Assembly: GCF_000143415.4 (NCBI RefSeq)
Contig: NW_003314310.1
Span: 1,056,611 to 1,120,610 of the forward strand
DNA from: Selaginella moellendorffii
Lineage: Eukaryota > Streptophyta > Lycopodiopsida > Selaginellales > Selaginellaceae
DNA length: 64,000 bases
Reading direction: 5' to 3'
Shown here: positions 23,201-33,395 of the stretch, piece after piece
How the letters are laid out: every line of letters begins with the position of its first letter
Position numbering within the stretch: position 1 is the first letter of the stretch
Program-made: the position numbers and the translations under genes
The notes under the pieces: model-generated
Seen by the model: only the letters and a program-made list of their open reading frames with translations
The model's database searches: none
Told to the model about the DNA's origin: nothing

Positions 23201-26200
23201 ACGGAGATGGAAATTCCGAGAGCCATAACTTCCGAGCTCCAACAGCGGGCACTCCCAATCATGGAGGAGATCTTTATAAACTATCTTCTGGGAGACTAAA
23301 CTACTGCGAGGACAGCAAAACAAAGGCGAGGCCGGTGACTGTGCTCGTGTCTTAAACGCGCTTGGATGGAGGAGAGAAGAAAAAGAGAAGGAAAATCCAG
23401 TTGATCGACCGCTTGGACGCATCCTCGGAAGCATTTGCTCGTTTTGAGTTCCCGAGGGGATCATCTGGCTGGTTGCAACTTGGAGGTGAGGCTTTTAAAT
23501 CGTTTTCTAGCAGGCGTACAGCGGAAAGGATGATCTCACCAAAGCTCATCATCCTGAGGTAAAGTAATGCTTCTTGTTTTTCTTCTCCGCCTTTTGCCTG
23601 CTTTGTTTTTTGTCTGTTTCATTGTCTAAACTCGCGCTTGATTCTATCTCTCTCTCTCTTGTTTCGTTGCAGCCCAGCTGCTCGCCACGGATCAATCAAT
23701 CAATCAATCATTCAGTCGGTCAAGTCACTCGCTCGAACCAATCCGTCGATCGGTCGCCCAAGAGCTGCTGCTTGCAAACTCTGGAAAGTCGGAGAGGGAT
23801 GAGCTGATCTTCCGTTCCGTTAAAGCTGGAGATCCAATAATTGGTCAAAGAGTTAACTTATCGATCGTCCTTCTCTCATCGCAGGGAAGATAGAAAGAAA
23901 TAAAGTCTCCTTTGCGCGGCAAGACATTGATATGGATCGAAGTGACGAGAGAAAAGCTTATTGCGAGTACTTGAATAGCGCTGCAGGCGTTCTCACATGG
24001 TGCATGGTCCCATACGTAGCTAAAACAAGCATATTCCTCCATGCAGCGTGGCATATGCCTCCAAAGTTTTTGCCGCACATGGAAAACTTGTATTTTTCTA
24101 TTTCCAGAGATTTCATTGGCTGGGACCTGGCCGCATTAAATGCCACTTGACCCAGCTAGCCTTGCAAAGCCCAGACAACCCGCCGGATAAAGCGTCCGTC
24201 CAACGGTCCTGGAGCGTGTAGAGACAGCGACCGCGGCACGGACCGACAGGAATTCTCGGCGCAATACCACGTGGCCGCCACGTTGGCGGGCCCCGTCCAT
24301 CAATGCGGCGGAGAGTCCACGCTGTACGCTTGCAACGTGGCAAGTTTTTAGGGCACGAGTCTTTTAATTTCTCTCCTCTCCCGAAAGTTTCGTATCGTAT
24401 GAAACCTTGTGTGTGTATGGATCGATAGAGAGAAAAAAGATGCCAGGGATTTTTATAGCAGCGAACAAAGCTCTTCGTGGTCCCGGAAATCTTTCATGGA
24501 GCCCGTTGGCATTTGTTTTCACGTACGTCACCCATCTTAAATGCGATTTGGAAAAACATGGAACAAGAATTTGGAGAACATCCATACATCTTATAGTTAT
24601 AGTTTTAATTTCTTGATCGATCACACTGTGCGCCTTTTGGCTCTTGTTGTGCTGGCTACACTGGAAAATCTCCCTGTGATGATCGATGATCTCACGGGTG
24701 TGCCCTATCTCGCTTTCTCCTTCTTTAGCCTCGTTGGTCTTTAGAGTTTACATCGTTTTCATGCTGGTACATGTTCTATTTGCTTGTCCGTGCTGGGCGT
24801 AAATCTGTGTTGTCTGACCTCCGTGATACCCGAGCCAATCGTGGCCGTCGGCAGGTCGTGGCATGCTAGCGACCGTCGATGACGCCTTGTGACGAGGACA
24901 TGACGACGGTGCTGATCATTTGTTCTTCGAATTGTGTTGAACTCTAGGCTGGAATTTGATCGATTCCGTGATCCTGGGTTTTGTAAATTCCCCAAGTTTG
25001 ACTTGGAAGCTTTGGTGATCAGAACAAGGGCTTGTTTAATCAACGCTCGTTTATGAGAGTCCATTCCAATTTTAAAGGGCGTGGTATCTACGCCTGATTT
25101 GATGCCTTGTCTTGTTCGCTCATTTCGTGATTGGCTCGCTCGCAAGTTTTGAAAGCAAAAGGATGACTCCGAAAGAGATTGGCATGTGTATGAATGAGGT
25201 CACGGCCTACTACTTGGGGATAGGCCGCATATTCCAATCAATCTACACGAGAAATGTGTGATTAAGAAATCCCGTAAAACATTGTAAAGCATAAGCGATG
25301 CGGGTTTACTAGGTTTTCGACGAAGTCAACGGGCCTGTGGAGAAAAAGCTGGCCGGCTCCAGTGCTTGGTCAAACGCCAAGTGGCATCCAAGGGCCAGGA
25401 TGGCACCACGCAGCAGCGCCGGCGAATATGCTGGCGCGGGTTTAAAAAGCGCGGCAAAGTGATTTTTTACCTGGCGAGGCGGTGTCGGTGGTGGCAATCC
25501 ACGTCGGTGTTTTTCCCGTGCCACGTCGGCTCGCAGCCATGTCATAGCGGACCAGGGGTTCTGTGCAGCCAGAGAGGAGGCGAGAGAGAAAGAAAAGAAA
25601 AGAGGGAAGAGTATTTTCAGCGATTCCAGCGGCATCGGCAGCGCGTAGCATCCCTGACGCCCTACTGACGAATTCGTGTCCCCGCTGGCGCGAGTCCTTG
25701 AATTCCTGGAGGAATAACTCCAAATCTCTCATTCATCCCCCAATCTCCTCCTCCATCGCTCGCTTGCTCGCTCGCTCGCTCGCGGCCGATCGATCACAAG
25801 GCCGCCGGGGCCATGACTCTCGGCGATTCTTTTCTTGCGTCAGATTGTCACAGCAGGCCGCGGAGAGGAGGATCTGCGGGCATTCCGGGCTGGATCGACG
25901 AATCTTGCCGCGCAAGAAAGAAATTCCGGCATTTGCTAGCTAGTGTGGATAGATTATAACAGCAGCGCGAGCGCGAGCAGGGAAGAAAGGCCGCGGGATT
26001 GTGCGTTATGATCCAGAGAAGGAGGAGGGGGGTACAAAGAGGAGTGGCAGCAGCGGCACTGATGAGTGATGGGATTTCGTCGCAGTGACACGAAAATTGG
26101 GCAGCATTTCCTTCCTCTCCTCGAGACTCCGCTAGAACCCTAATCCTCCTAGTTTGCTACCATTTTTTTTTCTCTTTTTTCTAGTCTTCTCTAGTCAATG

Positions 26201-26299
26201 CCTATGAATTCTCCTTGATTTCGCTGGTTCTTCCCGGGATTTAGCTCGCCGCGGCCGATCCAAGTTGGCGGCCCAGAATTCCTCCTCCCTGGACGAGGC
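23201..26299. other. 3.1 kb non-coding region before the MYB gene
   Basis: No gene is supported on either strand. It includes a TCAA repeat (about 23,691-23,711), a CCACGTGG G-box at about 24,270 and a GCTC-type repeat near 25,757-25,785. The last 600 bp or so are GC-rich and probably form the promoter and 5' leader of the MYB gene. Open frames here have low-complexity translations. Confidence 0.4.
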
Positions 26300-28083
26300 A
26301 TGGGTCGGCATTCTTGCTGCCAGAAGCAAAAATTGAAGAAGGGGCTATGGTCGCCCGAGGAGGACGAGAAATTGGTACATTACATCACGAAATACGGGCA
26401 TGGATGCTGGAGTACAGTGCCCAAACAAGCAGGTAATCCACTGCGTTCTTGGTTTTTTCTTGGTGTCACCTCTCTGGAATTTGGAATTGGAGGCCGTGGT
26501 CTTCTTCTCTTTTGATCTTCGTATTGCTTTGTTTCCCTTCCCAAATGTAGGACCTCCTTTGCTCGATTGTGATGATATGATCTTTTTCTCGCAGGATTGC
26601 AGAGATGTGGCAAGAGCTGCCGATTGCGATGGATCAACTACCTCCGTCCGGATTTGAAGCGAGGGATTTTCTCGGCGGACGAGGAGAAACTCATCATCGA
26701 TTTACACTCGGCCTTGGGCAACCGGTGAGAGCAAAATTCAGTGGTGAATTCTCGTGAATTCTCGTGAATTCCGCAGCTTTTGAGAAGTTGGCTGATCGAG
26801 CAATGGAAATTTCTTGTGTGTTCTTGTCCAGGTGGTCGCAAATCGCAACTCAGCTCCCCGGACGAACAGACAACGAGATCAAAAACTACTGGAACACTTG
26901 CATCAAGAAGAAGCTCCGGCAGGCCGGCATAGATCCCAACACACACAAGCCAGTGATCCAGGCGTCGGAGCACGCGATCAATCCCGAGAGCTCCTCAATC
27001 TCCAGCTCCAATCTAAACTCCACAGCCACAACGATCACAAACACGACGATTCCGCACGAGACGCACCATCTGGATCAACAATTGGTGGAACCGGCGAGCA
27101 AAAGGCCTCGGATCTATCCCGCGGTTCTCGAGGACATTTTGTTCGCGCCGAGGAATCAAGCGCAGGTGGCGGCGGTGGATCACAAGAAGCATCCCTCGGA
27201 CGAGATCGCGAGCACGAACAAGCCGGACAAGCTCACCACGGATAACTTTTTGGGCAAGTTCTTGGAGAGCGCCGGCGGTGACAATCCAGTGGCGGCGAAG
27301 CTCCAGAAGATGGCGTTGGATTCGAATTCTCCCAGCTTGATCAAGCAGCAGCAGCAGCAGCAGCTCATCACGGACAATTTGCTCGAGAAGTTCCTCTCCA
27401 CCCCCTCCTCGAGAGACGCGATTCCGCGAAGAAATCCTCTGCTGGGCGGTGGTGCCAAGCCCGAGTTTAGCTTCCCATCGCTCCTCCCGGTCCCGAGCAG
27501 CAACAATTACAGCACCAATCCAGTGTTTTGGGTCTTCCAGCAGCAGCAGCAGCAGCAGGGAAATCACCTGAATTCCTCGTCGATTCCATCGGCGGGCATG
27601 GATTTCACGGGCGGATCGTCCGACTTGCAATCCTCCTTCTATGGCGACACGGATTCCGCGAGTCTAATGCGCAATTCGCTGGTCATGCTCAATCACCACC
27701 ACCACCATCCTCTGGATCATCACCGAGGGGGGAATGGCTGGGAGAATCTTTGCAGCACTAGCAGCACGAGCAGCACATCGAGATCGTCTCATCCCCAGCA
27801 GCCGCTGTGGAATTACTCGCACAAGCTCGAGAGCTCGGATGGGTCGTGCGAGAGCCAATCGCTGGGAGCAGTGTCGGAGCTCCTGCCAGTGTCGTGTGCG
27901 ATGCAGGAGTTCTCTGACAGCCACGGCAGCGCGCACAAGGCGTCGCAGGGGATGATCTCATCGTCGTCGGCTGATCAAGGAGTGGTCTCCTGGGCGGCGC
28001 ACACGGCGGCTGTGGATCTGGCGAGCTTTGGGCCGATGTCGCCCGAATTGCAGAGACTGGCGGCGGTGATCGATCAGATGTGA
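26300..28083 (+). CDS. R2R3-MYB transcription factor (MYB61/MYB86-like)
   Basis: Three exons, 26300-26432 (133 nt), 26595-26724 (130 nt) and 26832-28083, show the classic plant R2R3-MYB splice pattern and give 504 aa. R2 begins [20 protein letters not shown] with the helix-forming Trp residues. R3 has [20 protein letters not shown], then [20 protein letters not shown], and the domain ends [20 protein letters not shown]. The [12 protein letters not shown] start is characteristic of the MYB50/55/61/86 group, several of which act on secondary walls and carbon allocation in angiosperms. The C-terminus is long and low in complexity, with two poly-Gln tracts from CAG repeats (about 27,346 and 27,539) and a His run. 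Exact target genes cannot be inferred. Confidence 0.93.
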
Positions 28084-30218
28084 AGTGGGTTCTCGCGGGA
28101 TTCGGGGAATTTCCGGCAGGATTGGAGGAATTGGAGCCGAGATCGACAGTGCTCTGTTTTCTCCCAAAACAGAGGAACTCACTGGAAAAAATAAGCGATG
28201 GTGGAGGAAGCGATACGTACAGAGGATTGGGGGGGCTTTTTTTTTTTTTTTCTTCTTTCGAGGGTTGCTGCTGCGCGTTTCATCCGCTCCTCGAGGCGAT
28301 CGATCGGGCGAGAAGAGATTTTGGAGCGAATGAAACGAGCAGCAAGGGGGCAATTCTTTCATTTCATGGTTTGCTGCTGGCTGGCTGGCTGGCTGGCGCG
28401 CGCGGCCGATCGATCTACAAGCGTGTACATTGGTTTGTGACAGAAGGGGAGGATCTAAGATCGATCGCCATGGCCAGGCGGCAGCCAAGGAAAATAAATC
28501 CCTTTGGCACGGAGCAATCGCGAGCCAAGGGGGCGGCGGCGGCGGCGCGGCGCACAGACGATCGTGCCGCGCGGTATGCCGTGCAGTGTTGATACCCGGC
28601 TGGGCGGCATGCCGCGCGGCAGATATGCTTACGTATACATATATATAGAGGTGTTGTTTTTTTTTTCCTCTTTGTTTGTTCTTGCTGTGCCAGTCCTGGC
28701 AGAGACGCCCATGTGTGTATCATATTGATTGATTTCTCGTGAAAGAAAGATCGAGTTAGCAGCGCAGTGGGGAAAGTTTTTATGGCAATCGCATGAATGG
28801 ATCGATCTTTTTTTCCTCTGATTTTACGAATTGGGCCAGGCGTCGCTGTCCCGGTCTGAAGCATCTGATCAGAGAAAAAACTGGCTGGGGTGGGGTGCGC
28901 GGTCTCATCGATCGAAGCGATGGAATGGATCGATCGAGCTGATCTTGGCAGAGAGGAACTGGAGAATTTTGCTGGCTGGATCAGCTTCATGGGAAATTTT
29001 GGGCAGCAACAGTGAAACCAGGTGTGATGATCTCACACACAAGTGTTTGGTGGGGCGATGGGATCAGGGATTTTAATGATCGAGAAAATCATTGTCTGGG
29101 GGTTAGCTTGGAATTTTACTGTCGCGACTCGCGAGCGATCGATTTGCTTGTGCGAATTGGGCGAGCAAGAAAGAGGGGAAAAAGGAAGATTGAATTGATG
29201 ATGACACGACGAATGAACACGTCCCATTCGAGGGTAAAGGAAAACTTGCTGGAAAACTTTTTTGTTCTCTGCGCCCGCGCAGCAGTGCGCGCTGCTTCTT
29301 TGCTTGCTGGGGTCTTGTGATTGATTGATCCTGTGGCAGCAGCAGCATCGGCAAATCCCTTTCCTCTCCTCTCCCATTTCTCTGACGACCTGTTCTTTCT
29401 TTCTTTTCCTTTTTCCTCTGGAGGAGAGGAAGAAATGGGATGCATTTCTTCTCGGCCGGGGCAACTTGGCATACGGCTGTCAGATCCTCGCATGGACAAT
29501 AAACAACAAGATGACAATCGCGCGAAAAGAAAAGGGGGTCGTTTTCGATCGGCCCTACATCCATGAATTGGAAGGAAGGAGCGAGGAGGAAGAGCCTTTC
29601 TAGGGTTCATGGACCGCGTCCCGCGCGCGCGCACGTCTCTTTTTTTGAATTTGAATTTAAAACTCCACCTAGGTCTCCTGTGCTCGAGGGAACGCGCTGT
29701 GACGCTGCCAGGTTTGCGGAAACTTTAGTTTTTCTCTCTTTGTTTGCATTGCGTCAACCATGTTCTCGCGCGAGTTTTTCAATGTTTCTCGATTGATTGA
29801 CAGTCGGGAGCTTTAGATTCTTGGATGAGTGTGCATGGCAACAACCAAGTACGTTTCGATTCGAGGTGTTCTCTTCTTTTTCTCGTCCTCTCTTGTTTGA
29901 TTGATTGATGCGCTTGATCTTTCTTCTAGCCTATATATCCTGTTTGTTCTTCTAGTAGGATGTGTGCCGCAAACTTTACAGACAAGGAAGAGGAACCGGG
30001 AATCTCTTATTTTGTAAGAGCTTGGTCTTCGCTCGCCAAAGGCAGGGATATACTTTGCGGAATATCATATGATACTTGGCTGCTAGGCCCAAGTTTGGAG
30101 TCATGTCTTCGTCTCGGAAAAGAGCTCCGATCGTATTTTGCGGTGAGCAGATCAAGTTGTTTTTGCTTTTTCGTGGCTTCGGGCGATCGGAAGTCACAGT
30201 GTCGTCGAGTAGCAGACA
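28084..30218. other. Intergenic region downstream of MYB
   Basis: 2.1 kb without a supported gene. It should include the MYB 3' UTR. A (GCTG)n run sits at about 28,377-28,397 and GATCGATC-rich patches at 28.8-29.0 kb. The many open frames are shadows of GC- and CT-rich sequence. The 5' part of the Sec14-like transcript may begin before 30,219. Confidence 0.35.
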
Positions 30219-31345
30219 ATGAGTCGGCCTCAAGAGGCTGTTAAACAGGCTTTTCGGTGGAGAGATTCTCCATCTCGCGACGAGGCAAGTTAAAGAGTCT
30301 TGCTTTGTCCGACCTTTCACTTTTTATGTGTGTGAAGTCCGTGAATTTGATCGCATCCTCTAGTTCTTCGTGACAAACAGCTCGGATCTTGCCAGAAAGA
30401 GTAAAAACGAGAAAGAAATGGTCGACGCACTGGACGAGTCCCAAAATGAGGCGTTGGAGAGGCTGCAAAAGCTCTTGGGCGATCGCCAGATTCAAGGGGA
30501 CGTCGATACCCTGGTGAGATTTCTCAAGGCAAGATCGTTTGATGTGTGGAAGGCAAAGGCCATGTACGAGGCCATGCTCCAATGGCGCGCAGAAGTTCGA
30601 GCAGACGCTCTCAAACAGGTAAACTTTTACAAAAGCTTTCCCGAAGTTCTTACTCCTCCGAGTAACTTTGGAAAAAGGAGTTTGATTTCCAAGAGCGTGA
30701 TGCAACGCAAGAGCTCTATCCGCGTTTCTATCACAAGGTGGACAAGTTGGGAAGGCCAATCTACATCGAAAGGCTGGGAAAGCTGCGCTTGGAAGAGCTC
30801 TTTAAAGTGACAAGTATGGAGAGAATGCTGCTGGATCACATCAAAGAGTGGGAGATTTTCGTGGATGTCAGGCTCCCTGCTGCGTCCCGTGACGCCGGCC
30901 GAGCGATCACTCAATCACTCGCGATTCTCGACCTCAAAGGAGTGGTAAAGTTCCTCTTTTTTTTTTTTTTTGCTCGTTTGCTGTAAAAGTTTCCATCTTT
31001 TTTCTTGCCTCGCTCCTCCAGGTGGTAAAGCACGTAAGCAAACAGGTCCGCCAGTTCGTGAGAGCCATCCTCCGGATCGACCAGGATTTTTACCCCGAGT
31101 TCCTGGGAAAGATGGTGATCGTCAACGCGCCGGTTTACTTCAAAGCGCTCTGGAGCATCGTCAAACCGTGGCTCGACAAGCAAACCCAGAAGAAGATCGA
31201 AGTTCACGGAACCAACTACGTGCCCAGGCTGCTGGAGCTCGTCGACGCGGAGAGCTTACCATCGTTTCTAGGCGGCTCCTGCGAGTGTGTCAGCTCTAGA
31301 GGATGCGAGAGCTCGGACGCTGGGCCTTGGCTTGGAAATGTCTGA
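30219..31345 (+). CDS. Sec14-like phosphatidylinositol transfer protein (CRAL-TRIO)
   Basis: The core is clear: a CRAL-TRIO N domain (ALERLQKLLGDRQ, VDTLVRFLKARSFDVWKAK, YEAMLQWRAE) and the Sec14 lipid-binding domain (YPRFYHKVDKLGRPIYIERL, HVSKQVRQFVRAILRIDQDF, YPEFLGKMVIVNAPVYFKAL, KIEVHGTNYVPRLLELVDAE). The C-terminus (LPSFLGGSCECVSSRGC.SSDAGPW) matches plant Sec14/SFH proteins, so the domain is complete and the stop at 31,343-31,345 is natural. No nodulin tail follows. The start is uncertain. An exon 30219-30284 with a strong GC donor (GAG|GCAAGT) joins in frame to 30364, but the first in-frame Met of the main exon is at 30418. It should bind and present phosphoinositides at membranes. Confidence 0.85.
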
Positions 31346-31489
31346 TATTTACTTCGTTCTAAATCACGGAGTTCTTGGTGCTCGTGACTTATCATGGTTA
31401 TTCGCGCCCTGTTTAAAACCAAACGTGGTTCGTCCACGCAGAACATAGAAGAAAAGATAGTACCTTGAATTTGTCAGCTGTGTTGCTGT

Positions 31490-32956
31490 TTACGTCCGTC
31501 CGAGAGGAGGCTGGAGCTCGTTGATGTATGCTTCGGCTACGGCTGCTTGGAACGCTACTCCCCAGGGGAGCATGTCTTCGTCCATGCGGAAGAGACCGGA
31601 GTGGACGAAATGAGTAGTCCCTTTTGCCTCGCTGTGAATCCCCAGGCCAGTAAACATGCCTGGAATGCGTTCCAAGTAGAACGAGAAGTCTTCGGCAGCC
31701 ATCACCGGCTTGATGTTGCGTACGCAGTGGCTTCCAAAGAGTGACGTTGCGACCCAGGATGCGTGGTCGTGCAATTTATCGTCGTTGATCGTCGCTGGAT
31801 ACATCGGGCGGTCTCCATCGAAGACTACGCGAGCGGTGCATTTGTGAACAGCTGCCTGGCTCTCGATGATCTAAAAAACGCAAGTTTCAGAGCTTGTTTG
31901 TATGTAGAAAAGCTTCTCACAAACCTGCTGGATTCTCTCTTTAAGCTTAGCCATGCCTTCTTTGGAGAAGGAGCGGAACGAGCCTTTAAGAGTCACAGAA
32001 TCTGGAATGACATTGAAGGTATGCCCACCACTTATGCTAGTCACAGAAACAACCTTCGCAAATGTAAAGAAAAAAGAAAAAAGAAAAGAAAAGGAAAAAA
32101 AAAAACAAACAAACAACACTCGAATAAGCGTTGAGATGCTCACCTGATTACCAAGAGGATCCATTTCTCGAGAGACGAGCGGCTGCAAGCTGATCACCGC
32201 AAACGAGGCCGCAACGATGGGATCGGCAGTGTGATCTGGACAACCGGCATGACCACCTCGGCCCTTGATCTCGGCCTCGAAGGCGCGAGATCCGGCTAAG
32301 CACGGTCCTCTCCGGAGCGCGATGATTCCCGTCGGAGCTTCCGGTGCTACGTGCAAGCCAAAGATGGCCTCGGCGTCTCCAAGAGCTCCATCCTGGACCA
32401 TAACTTGAGCGCCAGCTTTGCCTTCTTCAGCTGGCTGGAAGAGAAGAAGCACCGTTCCCTGCGCAAGCGAAACTTTCAAGCACAAAGGAAAAGACTCGAT
32501 CGAGGAGAGCTTACTTTGAGAAGATGGCGCCTTTGCGAGAGAATCCTAGCAGCGCCAAGGAGCATGGCTAGGTGAGCATCGTGTCCACAAGCGTGCATTT
32601 TCCCATCCACTTGGCTCTTGTGCTCCCACTCCACCATCTCCTACTCAAAGAGCCAATGCTTAAAAAAATCTAGTTCTTCCTTTCAGTACCTGGATCGGAA
32701 GACCGTCCATGTCCGCCCTGAGCGCCACAATCGGCCGATCGCCGCTCCCAATGGTCGCCACCACTCCTGTCTTGGCCACTGGCCACCGGTAGGGAATCCC
32801 CATTCCATCCAGCTCCCTGCGAATGAGGGCGCTCGTCTGGTGCTCCTCAAATCCCAGCTCCGGGTTGCGGTGAATGCAGCGCCGGACCGATCTCACCCAC
32901 TCCACCGTGCCTGGATCGTTGGCGGCCTCCAAGATCTCTGCAGCCCAAGCCTCCAT
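31490..32956 (-). CDS. IAA-amino acid hydrolase, ILR1-like (M20 amidohydrolase)
   Basis: A minus-strand gene of five exons, about 430 aa, of the M20D peptidase family that releases free auxin from IAA-amino acid conjugates. Seen: [20 protein letters not shown] near the start, [13 protein letters not shown] (metal-binding Asp), [18 protein letters not shown] (metal-binding His), [16 protein letters not shown] (catalytic Glu), [14 protein letters not shown], the dimer domain with [16 protein letters not shown], and [11 protein letters not shown] near the C-terminus. All metal ligands are present, so it should be active. Unlike angiosperm ILR1/IAR3 there is no evident N-terminal signal peptide and no C-terminal ER-retention tetrapeptide, which suggests a cytosolic enzyme or a missed upstream exon. 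The start codon is 65 bp from that of the divergent COX23-like gene. Confidence 0.93.
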
Positions 32957-33021
32957 AGCTCTAGCTAGATATTTACTCTAGAACTAAGAACCCTACATTT
33001 TTAGAGTGGAAATTAGGGTCT
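32957..33021. promoter_or_regulatory. 65 bp divergent promoter, ILR1-like and COX23-like
   Basis: Only 65 bp lie between the two opposed start codons. The sequence is AT-rich, with CTAGAACTAAGAACCCTA in the middle. Either both 5' UTRs are extremely short, or the two transcripts overlap in their 5' parts. Confidence 0.6.
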
Positions 33022-33374
33022 ATGGAGGGAATGGAGTCGCGATCTGGCCCGCAGAAGCTCAAAGAGGGATCCGGCGTGATGCGCATTGCGGATTCTATGT
33101 GTTATCCACAGTACACTGCTAGTCTTAAGTGTAAGTGCTGTGATCGACGATTCGAGCTAAGTCATGACGATTCGTCCAGGCCTGGAGAGGAATTCCGATA
33201 AGAATCGATGCAAGGACGTGATCAAGGTCTATAAATCGTGCAAGAAGATAGAGGTAAGACATATTCTTTCTAGATTTCATCGATCTCCACTCGATCAACA
33301 TTATAAACTTTGGGTGCTCTTGGCAGAGAGAACAACGCCTGGAGCGTAATAGACAAAAGGGATGGTTCGACTGA
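33022..33374 (+). CDS. COX23: COX23/CHCHD7-like twin CX9C mitochondrial protein
   Basis: Three small exons, 33022-33130, 33180-33253 and 33327-33374, join in frame (phases 1 and 0) to give 76 aa. Two exact CX9C motifs are seen: C-YPQYTASLK-C, split by the first intron, and C-KDVIKVYKS-C. They are spaced and followed by KKIEREQRLERNRQKGWFD as in COX23/CHCHD7, a coiled-coil-helix-coiled-coil-helix protein of the mitochondrial intermembrane space needed for cytochrome c oxidase assembly. Such proteins are imported by Mia40 oxidation of these cysteines. The gene is too fragmented to appear as one ORF; the assignment rests on the motif spacing and clean GT-AG introns. The stop is 21 nt before the next gene's ATG. 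Confidence 0.85.
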
Positions 33375-33395
33375 TACGTTCCTTCTAGATTTCCC

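Noticed and set aside
23352-25943. Frames of 60-130 codons before the MYB gene
   Set aside because: Low-complexity translations, on both strands over the same bases; no domain or exon chain.
27013-27630. 205-codon antisense frame across the MYB third exon
   Set aside because: Shadow of a GC- and CAG-rich coding exon; leucine-rich only because CAG reads as CTG.
28415-29634. Long antisense frames at 28.4-29.6 kb
   Set aside because: Simple CT/GA-rich composition, no domain, no match to other features.
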